Source of the DNA: Saccharomycopsis fibuligera x Saccharomycopsis cf. fibuligera
Taxonomy: Eukaryota > Ascomycota > Saccharomycetes > Ascoideales > Saccharomycopsidaceae
Length of the DNA stretch: 64,000 nt
Direction: 5' to 3'
Assembly: GCA_001936135.1 (NCBI GenBank)
Contig: CP012813.1
Coordinates: 248,001 to 312,000 of the forward strand
The position numbers were made by a program, and so were the translations under genes. Positions 1 to 8,469 of this stretch are shown here, one piece after another (the first letter of the stretch is position 1; every line of letters begins with the position of its first letter). The notes beneath the pieces are model-generated. The model did not search any database. It was not told the DNA's origin and was given only the letters and a program-made list of their open reading frames with translations.

Positions 1-1791
1 ACTGTTCTTGTTCAATTGGGCATTCCAGTCAGGGGCAAAGGTGCCGATTGGGTAGGACCCAACGCTTGGGCTCAAGTCAACATTGCCCAACTCCAAAGGC
101 GACTTCAAGTAGTTCATGGTTTCCTTAGCGCCGCCATCGGCCCAGCCGGACTCGACGACGCCAAAGCTCTCCTTTCTGAACAAGGCTGGATACAACTTCT
201 TGAAGAAGATGACGGCCTTGGGGATCAAAATTGTCATATCGTGGTGGTGTCTGAGCTTGAGCAAGGAGGTTTCTGGGTTTTCGTCTTTGGACGCCTCCTC
301 CTTCAATCTCTGCTGTTCCTGCGGAGGCAACAAGCCCAAGCGCAAAAGGAAAATGTCGTACTGAGTCAACGAGAGGTCCACGTTGTATGAGCCGCCTTCC
401 AAGTTACGCTTGTACAACCCGTTCAAGATGCCCACGACCCCAAGGAACGCGACTTGGTAGTCGGCATTAGGGAAGACTGGGATCACCGGCTCGTCCAAGC
501 CCAAGAACTTGCCGTGTTCCCAAGTGACCCCGGTGATGCAGTCTGAGATTTGCTGCCATCCGGAACGGTGGGCCCAGGGCCCCTTGTAGCCGTAGCAGTT
601 TTCTCTGGCAAAGACAATGCCCTTGTTTCTCTTCTTTGCCACGTACTGGACGTACTGCTGGGAAAAGCCGAGCTTGGCGATGGCGTTTGGTCTGAACCCG
701 TCAATGAAAACGTCGGCGTCCTGGATCAACTTGTCCAAGGTTTTCTTGCCGGCTTCGGTTTTCAAGTCAATGGTGGTGTCTTTTTTCCCCAAGTTGCCGT
801 CAAACAACAAGATGGCCATGTCGGGGTTCTTGTCGCTGGAAACTCTAACGACGTTGGCCCCCAAGAAGGCCAAGTACTTGGAGATTTGTGGGGCAGCAAT
901 GACTCTGGAGACATCGAGCACGTTGATGCCTTCCAACGGTCTGAGGTTTGCGGCGCCGCCAGCGCCGCCAGCGCCACTGCCGCCAACAGCAGCAGCAGCA
1001 GCAGCAGGCCACTCGACTGGAGGCAATGAGGCATTGACTTTTTCAAAACCAAACACTGGCTCTTGATTCAAGATTTTGCCGTGCTCAGTTTGTGCAAACT
1101 CTTGCTGAGTTAGGCAAACGGCGCCGGTTTGTCTGTATCTTTCGTTGGAAGTGACGTCGAGCCACTCGCTGTCGTACTTTTTGCACTCGTTGTTGAAGAA
1201 CTCCACCACCTGGGCTCTGTCCTTGCTGATTTCCTTGTTGTGCAAAGGCAAGCCGAGCATGGTCAAGGTGGCATCGGAATCCATTCCGCCGTGCAAGTGG
1301 AAGTACTTGCCGTCTTTGGTCTGGTAAATGTTGGTGACCAACGTGCGGTACAACTCGGACAAGTTCTCCTTCTTGTCGTAGCGGACCCATCTGCGTCTGA
1401 CCTCAGGATGCAAGAAAGTTTTGTTATCGTCGAAGGAGACCAAGCCGACGGAGATCAAGTTGGTGGTGGCTCGGTCAAGGTCCACCACTACCTGGTTATC
1501 GAGTCTTTGCGCAGCTTCGGCGGCGCCGTATCTTTGGGCAACAATCGCCTGGGAAAGGGCGCCAATGGCGCCCCAGATCCCAGCAGAGGACTCGGTGAAC
1601 TTCAACGAAGACGGGATGATGGGTTTATCGATGCCAGCGTAGGACTTGTACTGGATTTGGGCTGCGTAATCTTGCACTTGCTGGGAAAATTGGAGCGCAG
1701 GGTCGTTGATTAATTTGGCTAAAACCTTGGCGGCCTCTGCCTTGAGGGAGTAGTTCTCGCTGATGTCGGATGATGAAGATGAAGATGACAT
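1..1791 (-). CDS. Family III CoA-transferase (CaiB/BaiF), 3' end cut by window edge
   Basis: The minus-strand frame opens at the ATG whose complement lies at 1789-1791 and stays open for 597 codons to base 1, so the C-terminus is outside the window. The protein starts MSSSSSSSDISENYSL. From about residue 280 it shows the canonical CoA-transferase III core: PLEGINVLDVSRVIAAP, then YLAFLGANVVRVS, then LFDGNLGKKDTTIDLKTEAG, then DADVFIDGFRPNAIAKLGFS. The first ~270 residues look like a second, diverged lobe of the same fold, as in long fungal members. Known members move CoA between carboxylic acids or racemise alpha-methylacyl-CoA; the substrate here cannot be read. A poly-Ala/Gly run lies between the lobes. 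It is divergent from the AtuA-type gene and shares its GC-rich codon use, which suggests joint catabolic use (inference). Family call firm, substrate unknown. Confidence 0.88.
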   Translation of the reverse strand, partial: MSSSSSSSDISENYSLKAEAAKVLAKLINDPALQFSQQVQDYAAQIQYKSYAGIDKPIIPSSLKFTESSAGIWGAIGALSQAIVAQRYGAAEAAQRLDNQVVVDLDRATTNLISVGLVSFDDNKTFLHPEVRRRWVRYDKKENLSELYRTLVTNIYQTKDGKYFHLHGGMDSDATLTMLGLPLHNKEISKDRAQVVEFFNNECKKYDSEWLDVTSNERYRQTGAVCLTQQEFAQTEHGKILNQEPVFGFEKVNASLPPVEWPAAAAAAVGGSGAGGAGGAANLRPLEGINVLDVSRVIAAPQISKYLAFLGANVVRVSSDKNPDMAILLFDGNLGKKDTTIDLKTEAGKKTLDKLIQDADVFIDGFRPNAIAKLGFSQQYVQYVAKKRNKGIVFARENCYGYKGPWAHRSGWQQISDCITGVTWEHGKFLGLDEPVIPVFPNADYQVAFLGVVGILNGLYKRNLEGGSYNVDLSLTQYDIFLLRLGLLPPQEQQRLKEEASKDENPETSLLKLRHHHDMTILIPKAVIFFKKLYPALFRKESFGVVESGWADGGAKETMNYLKSPLELGNVDLSPSVGSYPIGTFAPDWNAQLNKNS

Positions 1792-2826
1792 GATGTGTTT
1801 GGCTTGTATTAACAGCAGCAACAACAGCAGCAGCAAAAATAAAGCAATATTTTGTGAACGGTTTATTCAATTCAAAGTAATCCAAAGAGCAGTATTTTTT
1901 TTTTTTTTTTTTTATTTTTTTTTTTTATATAATTTTACAAGCCAGCTTAGGTAGGTTAGAGGAGAGATCTGCGAGCTAGCGAGCTAGCTAGCTAGCTAGC
2001 TAGCTGCAGATTAATCCAACGTGGTATTAGCAAAGCTGTACGACGGGAGCCGGGCAAACAGAATGATCGGCTGTTGTTGTTGTTGTTGTTGTTGTTGTCT
2101 ACCGAAGCGGATCGCCAGCGGGTACTTTACTTTTAGTGTCGGTGTGGTGTCACTCCACAGTGCTCTGCGCTGCTCTGCGCTGCTCTGGCTCTGAGAGAGA
2201 GAGAGAGAGAGAGTGTGTGTGTGTGTGTGCGAGAGCGACTTTGAGTGTTTTTTTGTTTTGAGTGTTGTTTTATAGGCCATGCAGCAGTGCGCATACTACT
2301 GCAGTGAGAAGCGCATTGTGGATCTCGCGTGCGTCTGTATGCAGCAGTCTGCGCACTCTGTCAGCGCTTACAAATGCAAAATGCAAATCACACACTCTCT
2401 TTCTCTCTCTCTTTCTCTCTTTCTCACTGTAGTTGCAACAACTTTTCTCCCGCCGATCATCATCTCGGTAAACGCTCCTGCCGCGCCCGAGAAGGTTTCA
2501 CTGGGAAATTGTGCTGTGCTGCTGCTGCTTATTTATTTATTTATTTATTTGTTTTCTATTTTATTCACCTTCTATGATTGTGATTATCGGTAAACCTTTT
2601 TAAATACTCCACACACACACACACTGCTATGCACTTACAGCGTAAACTGGCTCGCTGCCTATTTTATAACTGTTCCTCCGTATCTGGCTAACTCTTCTTC
2701 CTCTTCTTCTTCCTCTTCTTCTTCCTCTTCCTCTTCCTCTTCGTATTGTCAGGCCAATCACTGCTCTGTACATTGCAAGGAAATAACCACACACATACAC
2801 ACACACACACACACACCGATAACAGC
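1792..2826. promoter_or_regulatory. Divergent promoter packed with microsatellites
   Basis: This 1.03-kb gap separates the two divergent genes and must hold both promoters. It contains a T19/T12 tract (1895-1926), a self-complementary GCTA tract (about 1971-2005), a TTG tract (about 2072-2098), repeated TGCTCTGCGC (about 2159-2184), AG and TG tracts (2193-2229), a CT-rich tract (about 2396-2424), a TTTA tract (2529-2550), CA tracts (2611-2625 and 2788-2815) and a TTCCTC tract (2696-2741). A near-identical ATGCAGCAGT...GCGCA segment occurs at about 2279 and 2339. No gene is visible. Confidence 0.75.
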
Positions 2827-4818
2827 ATGCCCAGAAGACCAATAATCATCGCCAACTGCAGCGGCGCCAACCTCGACCAGGGCTTCCAAATGGCCAGGCA
2901 AATCAAGAACGGGCCCATCGACGCAGTCTATGGCGACTACTTGGCCGAAATGAATCTCAGCGACAACGCAAGAGCATACCGCGAGGGGAAGCACCCGGGG
3001 TGGGAAAAAACCGCTGAGGATGGCATCTTGCAGTCCTTGCCCTTGATCAAGGGCACCAACATCAAAATCGTGGTCAATGGCGGGGCCTTGAATCCGGCCG
3101 GTCTTGCTCACAAAGTCCACGCGGCCGTTGTGCAGCAAGACCTTGGCTTGAAAGTCGCGTACGTCAGCGGCGACGAGTTGATTGACAGGGCCAAGGAGTT
3201 CATCTCCCACGACATGAAGCACTTGGACTCGGCAATAAACAAGGACATCAAGGTCGACAAGCTCGTCACCAAGTTCTTGGACCGCTGTGGCAGCGGCAGC
3301 GACAGCGACAGCAAAGGCCCGCAAGACTGCGCCGTCAGACCAGTGAGCTGCAACGCCTACTTGGGGGCTCGCGCAATTCTCAAGGGATTGGAGCAAAACG
3401 CAGATATAATCATTTGCGGCCGTGTTAGCGATGCGTCGCCGGTGATTGCGTTGGCCAGCTGGTGGCATGGCTGGACGCTGCTGGACTATGACCAGCTTGC
3501 CGGCGCCCTAGTCGCTGGCCATTTGACTGAGTGCTCCGGATACACCACAGGCGCCAACTTTTGCGACTTTTACCGCTACAGGCCGCTAACCAAACTACTC
3601 GACATTGGCTACCCCATTGCCGAGATTGCCAGTGACGGCAGCTTTGTAGTCACCAAGCACCCCGGCTTGAACGGAGTGGTCAACTCAGACACATGCCGCT
3701 GCCAGTTCTTGTACGAGTTGCAAGGCAACGAGTACTTGAACAGCGACGTCAAGGCGCTCTTGCGCGACATTGAGATCTCCGATATTGGCAAAAACAGAGT
3801 CTTGGTCAAGGGAATCAAGGGCGCGCCGCCGCCACCAACCACAAAATTGGCGCTCTTTTACGATAGCGGATACCAATGCGAGTTTACAATTTGCGCCACG
3901 GGCACCGCTGAGGAGGTGGACGCCAAGTTCGACTTGCAAAAGGCCCAGTTCTTCAAGTACTTGACCGAGGACAACAGCAGCAGCAGCTCTGGCAGCAGCA
4001 GCAGCAGCAATCTCTTGGACCGCTTCGACGTCTTGGAGTTCCAGCGGTTTGCCCACCCCGACGCCAACGCAGACACCCAGTTTGCCGGCACCAGTTTCTT
4101 GAGGATTGTGGCACAGGCTGCAGAACAGGAAACGTTGTACCATGTGGCCAAAGGGTTCAAGACGTATGGAATGCAGCATTTTTCCGGTTTGCACCACGTC
4201 ATGGACGTTAGACTACTCGTTCCAAAGCCAATCAACACCTTTTATCCAAGCATCATTGACCAACAGGAGCTCAACGAGACTGTGACCATCCTCCTCAACA
4301 ACAACAACGACAACAGCAACAACACCGCCGCCGAGGCAATTACCTTCCCAGCTGACAGAATCCAAAAGTTTGAGCCACTAAAGCCTCGCGTCAGCTACGA
4401 AACCGCAAACCCGCTCACCCCGGCCCAGCTAGCCACCGAGTTTGGCCCGCTTGTGTGCAAGCCGTTGAGCTCCTTCGTGTTGGCCCGCAGCGGCGACAAG
4501 GGCAGCAACGTCAACATTGGTCTCTTTGTGCACCGCGACGACGAGTACCGCTGGCTCACGTCATACTTGACCTGCGACAGGCTCAAGCAGCTCATGGGCA
4601 AGGACTGGCAGAGCTGGTTCTACGTCGAGAGAGTGGAAATGCCCAAGATCTACGCGGTCCACTTTGTCGTTTACGGCTTGCTTGGCCGCGGCGTCAGCAG
4701 CAGCACGAGAATCGATGCCTTGGGGAAAGGCTTTGCTGACTGGATCAGATCCAGAACGGACATGGTGCCGGAGAAGTTTGTCAAGCGCTACGAGGGGGTG
4801 ACATATACCATTGAGTGA
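2827..4818 (+). CDS. AtuA-family (DUF1446) acyclic-terpene-utilisation-like protein
   Basis: A 663-residue protein beginning MPRRPIIIANCSGANLDQGF. I chose the ATG at 2827 because the frame further upstream only reads through the promoter CA repeat and has no ATG. The AtuA domain covers about residues 4-490, with recognisable GGALNPAGLAHKVH, GRVSDASPVIALASWW and AGHLTECSGYTTGANFCDF. A C-terminal ferredoxin-fold-like domain follows, with the family signature ARSGDKGSNVNIGLF and a fungal-type C-terminus. Poly-Ser and poly-Asn inserts (around 3975-4010 and 4300-4325) are low-complexity linkers. In Pseudomonas, AtuA belongs to the geranyl/citronellate degradation cluster but its reaction is not settled. 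The divergent CoA-transferase supports an acyl-CoA catabolic role (inference). Two adjacent CTG codons at 3478-3483 fall at a polar site. Family call strong, function unknown. Confidence 0.9.
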   Translation: MPRRPIIIANCSGANLDQGFQMARQIKNGPIDAVYGDYLAEMNLSDNARAYREGKHPGWEKTAEDGILQSLPLIKGTNIKIVVNGGALNPAGLAHKVHAAVVQQDLGLKVAYVSGDELIDRAKEFISHDMKHLDSAINKDIKVDKLVTKFLDRCGSGSDSDSKGPQDCAVRPVSCNAYLGARAILKGLEQNADIIICGRVSDASPVIALASWWHGWTLLDYDQLAGALVAGHLTECSGYTTGANFCDFYRYRPLTKLLDIGYPIAEIASDGSFVVTKHPGLNGVVNSDTCRCQFLYELQGNEYLNSDVKALLRDIEISDIGKNRVLVKGIKGAPPPPTTKLALFYDSGYQCEFTICATGTAEEVDAKFDLQKAQFFKYLTEDNSSSSSGSSSSSNLLDRFDVLEFQRFAHPDANADTQFAGTSFLRIVAQAAEQETLYHVAKGFKTYGMQHFSGLHHVMDVRLLVPKPINTFYPSIIDQQELNETVTILLNNNNDNSNNTAAEAITFPADRIQKFEPLKPRVSYETANPLTPAQLATEFGPLVCKPLSSFVLARSGDKGSNVNIGLFVHRDDEYRWLTSYLTCDRLKQLMGKDWQSWFYVERVEMPKIYAVHFVVYGLLGRGVSSSTRIDALGKGFADWIRSRTDMVPEKFVKRYEGVTYTIE

Positions 4819-6926
4819 GATGAGCTTCAGTGCTGATTGATTGATTGATGGCTCTTTCTTTTTTTTGTCGTTTTTTTGGCAGTGTATAACCTATGTATGC
4901 GTGTTAATATATAGCATAGCAGCAGTAGCTCTATCCCATTGGCATTGCCATCCGCCAGTTGAAGAGTCTAGAATGTCTGCTACTGCCCAACCGCTTTATA
5001 TACGGGGACATAGATACGACCAACTTGATCTAGAACTTGCTGCCTGAATTACCACCACCGCTACAGCCAATAGCCAATAGCTACTTGCTCCAAGCTCGGA
5101 TCTAGGCCGCACGTATAAGCCTAGAATCCTGTTGTGTTCCTGCTTCTCGTTTCTATCCAACGGTGAAAAAAGGAAGAAGCGACATCCGTATTATTCGCGT
5201 AGCATTATACAACATGTGCAGTCCAATCGTTAAGCTTTGAGCCAAAATTGTAAACAGAAATCCATTTTTACCGCTTCTGGCCACACAGCAGCCGCCTGAA
5301 ACGCCGGCCAGAAAACTTTAAAGGGTGATCGAAATTGGAAATTGCTAATGAGATTGCCTGTTTCTGACATTAGCTTTCCGGATCTGCGCGGTGGTGCATA
5401 TAACGGTAAAGCTTGCCTGCCCGAGGCAGGCACAGGGACCACGCCTCCTCCGGAGAGATAGTAGACCCATCTGGCTCCAAGAACCACTTTAAAGCGAGAG
5501 ACTGACCCAAGGGAGCAACAAAAAGTGGTGCTCAAAAAAAAAAAAAAAAAAACATCACCACCATCATCACAATAATGTTACTGCAATAGGTAAAAGTCGT
5601 TACTACCGCTGGAATTAGATTTAAGCGAAACTGAGTTTCTTCTGATGATGACTATTATGGGAAATTTTTTTGATTACGTTGCCTATTGAGTTTTCATGCT
5701 TCGACGTGCCTTTTTTTTTTTTTTTTTTTTTCTTTGCTGTTGCTCTTGCTGTTGCTCTTGCTGTTTTTTTTTTTAAAAAAAAAAAAAACTGATTTTTTTT
5801 GTCGTTAAGGGCAAAGTTGGGATAATATTGCGATCTTGACCATAATGCAGCCCAGCTTAAAATCCTTTATTGTCGCAATCTCGCTTAAGCACCCCTGGGG
5901 CCTGAGGTGCCCCCTCCCCCTTCGTATTGTACTTTACCGCTGGCTACATTGACACGTTGGCAAAGAGTGCATTCCTGTTGTCAAAAACATGTCCTGTGCT
6001 TGCTGTAGCAGCACTGTTTGGCAGGCTGGCAGGCTGGTGGGTATTTCTTTGAAAATCACTGTCGATACAGCTCGAGTGCCGATATTGGCGAAAACTCGAT
6101 ATTGGCCAGATCAGAAAGAGTGCAAACCTTGAGCCTATATTTTTCAGGCCAGCAGAATTTCTTTTTATGGGAAAAGCTTTTGCTCCCAAAACCAAATCAA
6201 ATTTTTTCACAAATTTGTCGAAAAATGTTTTAACGGTTATTTTTAAAGTTAGAGTTCCAACGCCTGCTCTGCCCTGCCCTGGCCCAGATGCAACGAGGTT
6301 AGGTACAGATTTACTTGCTCCCAATTTATTAAAAAGAAAAAAAAAAAAAAAAAACCACGTCGTCGTGCAGTACTTATTTTGAGTTTCTTATAGTTAAATC
6401 TTTTGTAGATTTTGTGAAAACAGTCATGCAGAGTGTGCCTGACGAGTCTAGACGCCTTCTTGATCTACTGGCAAAAAAAAGGCGACGTATCTGGTAGAAA
6501 GTTTGTAGATATGCGATACTATTCTCACCACTTGTGCGCTGAATCTTATTCTTGGAACCTTTGCCCACACTGGCTTTGGATATTGCTGCATTGCAAAAAA
6601 GCAATTTTTGTGCTTTTTGAGGAGGTATCTATGCATGCATCCAGCCCATCAACCTATCTAAAGTAACATTAGTCTAGATTTGCCCAATGGTGAAAACCTC
6701 TGACAAAAGAGTGCTCAATAAAAAGAAAAGAAGAACGCCTTTTTGGAGGACCGGCTTTTGTATAAATACCTGGCCATGTCATGACATTTCCTAGACAGAA
6801 TGAATGCTATTTTAATATTCTCTCTCTTATAGTAATAACAACAACAACAAAAACACATTCACTCCTTTAAACAACCTCTTAAACTCCCAAACTACTTTTC
6901 ATTCCTTTATACATAAATCCTCAAAA
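4819..6926. other. 2.1-kb intergenic region without a recognisable gene
   Basis: No open frame here looks coding on either strand. It holds an A-tract (5535-5552), a T21 tract (5711-5731), a short TTGCTC/TTGCTG repeat (5736-5763), a T-run/A-run palindromic stretch (5764-5789), and a C-rich patch with CCCCT/AGGGG elements (about 5888-5921) that resembles stress or glucose-response sites. The last few hundred bases are the promoter of the secreted-protein gene. Confidence 0.7.
6761..6767 (+). promoter_or_regulatory. TATA box of the secreted double-psi-barrel gene
   Basis: TATAAAT lies 166 bases before the ATG at 6927. An AACAACAAC-type, AT-rich leader follows, as is usual for strongly expressed yeast genes. 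The call rests on motif and position only. Confidence 0.55.
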
Positions 6927-7364
6927 ATGGTCAGCGTTACTTCATTCACTTCTGTTCTTTTGCTCGCAGCTCCATTCATTAATGCTGCCTACATCAGCAA
7001 TGCTACTGTTGCCAACAACAACACCGTCAACATCCAGTTGGAGAAAAAATCCAACACCGAAAAAGGTAGAGGTACTTTCTACACTCCAGGTGACGACGCT
7101 TGCGAAACTCACTCTTCTGAAAGTGACCACATTGTTGCCATTTCCCAAACTTTGTACGACGAAGGCGGTCTCAACGACGAAGCCGTCAGCGGTCACTGCG
7201 GTAAACACATCAAAGCCAGCTACAAGGGAAAATCCGTCAACGTCAAAGTTGTTGACGCTTGTGCTTCTTGCTCCAAATACGACTTGGACTTCTCTCCTGC
7301 TGCTTTCAAAGAGTTGGCTGACTTGGATGTCGGCGAACTTCAAGTCACTTGGGAATGGGCTTAA
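6927..7364 (+). CDS. Small secreted RlpA-like double-psi beta-barrel protein
   Basis: A 145-residue protein. Residues 1-20 form a clear signal peptide (MVSVTSFTSVLLLAAPFINA). The mature part carries a compact barwin/RlpA-like double-psi barrel: GRGTFYTPGDDACE, then SGHCGKHI, then VVDACASCSKYDLDFSPAAF, with cysteines at 59, 91, 112 and 115 placed for two disulfides. The DLDFSPAAFKEL segment matches the Asp-bearing strand of the family. Fungal relatives are secreted or wall-associated proteins, some annotated as expansin-like or riboflavin-aldehyde-forming-enzyme-like; no enzyme activity can be claimed here. A KK pair at about residues 40-41 could be a processing site. Codons are of the optimised type (GTC, TTG, AAG/AAA, GGT), suggesting high expression. 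Confidence 0.85.
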   Translation: MVSVTSFTSVLLLAAPFINAAYISNATVANNNTVNIQLEKKSNTEKGRGTFYTPGDDACETHSSESDHIVAISQTLYDEGGLNDEAVSGHCGKHIKASYKGKSVNVKVVDACASCSKYDLDFSPAAFKELADLDVGELQVTWEWA

Positions 7365-8469
7365 ATGACATTCTTTCGATGTTGATGTTTTAAATGTTTT
7401 TTATTTATTTTTCTTTCAATTCTTAGGGTACTTCTTCGTTCTGGGTTTTCTTTATACACATATATAGTTTAGATTAACAATTCAAAAACCGGTTTTATAT
7501 TGTTAAAAATGTTGCAAAACGTAAAAGCTATGAAGCTTTTTCCTGTACCTGCCGCAGCCTCGGAAGACTGTGCCACGACACGTATATTTATACCAAAAGA
7601 TCAAGACACATCAGCGGTGAGTGAGCCAAAAGGCCCTCTCTGCGGACATAATAGCTGTCAATACGTATTAATGGTAATAATATCTATATAATATTATTCG
7701 ATAGCAGCAGCGTGTCTCAGCGACTTTAGGGTCGGCAAGTTCCCAGTGCCGTGGCCCGTAGTTTTCGTAGCAACCGCTGCTGTCTCCACGGCGCTAGTTT
7801 AGGCTGTTTGGCGCTAGCTAAGCGCTAAGCGTTTCTGCTGTTGTTTTCCAGCTGCTCAGGAGGATTGACACTGGAGAGCTGGACATAAATATTTATTCGT
7901 CCACTCAGAAAGAGATATATCTTGTTCCTGCCTTTCCCTTCAAGTTGCTATTGTACCTCAGGTGTATTGTTATCCTCAACGCCGCTGCTCATTTGGACAG
8001 TACTGCCGATCGCTTCTGCAAATCTGAATTTTGGCTTTTTTTTTTTTTTTTTTTTTTTTTTATCTTTACTCAGTATACATACATACTGGATCTCCAGGTA
8101 CCTGAGACGTCTCACCATCTGCCTGCGAGCAGAAGCAAAGGTCTAATACATCTATAAAAAAAGAAGAAGAGAAACAACAACAACAACAACAACAACAACG
8201 GGAAAATAAAAAACAGTTTCGTTAGCATCGACTATACCAAGAGTTTTGCTGTGCTCCTTTCACGTTGACAGCGACATTGGTGCTTAGAGATTGACAATAA
8301 GATTTCCAAGGGCTCTTCGGCTATAATAAAGTTTGAGGCCAAAAAAAAAAAAACATTCGATTGCCCCACTATTCACACGCTGTATGAGGAAGTGAAGTGG
8401 AGTGAAGTGAAACAAAAATATTCCTGCTTCCCCCACCGCGCTACAACCTTGCAAACAAAAATTAAAAAA
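7365..8469. other. Intergenic region upstream of the haspin-type kinase
   Basis: There is no gene-like frame. The region contains the 3' end of the secreted-protein gene, a T25 tract (8037-8061), an ACA repeat (about 8175-8200) and an A13 run (about 8341-8353) just before the kinase leader. Confidence 0.65.

Noticed and set aside
2758-3468. 236-codon frame antisense to the AtuA-type gene
   Set aside because: A mirror of GC-rich codons in the real gene; no domain.
5230-6324. Several 70-126-codon frames in the 2.1-kb gap
   Set aside because: Overlapping frames on both strands with no consistent codon use or motif.
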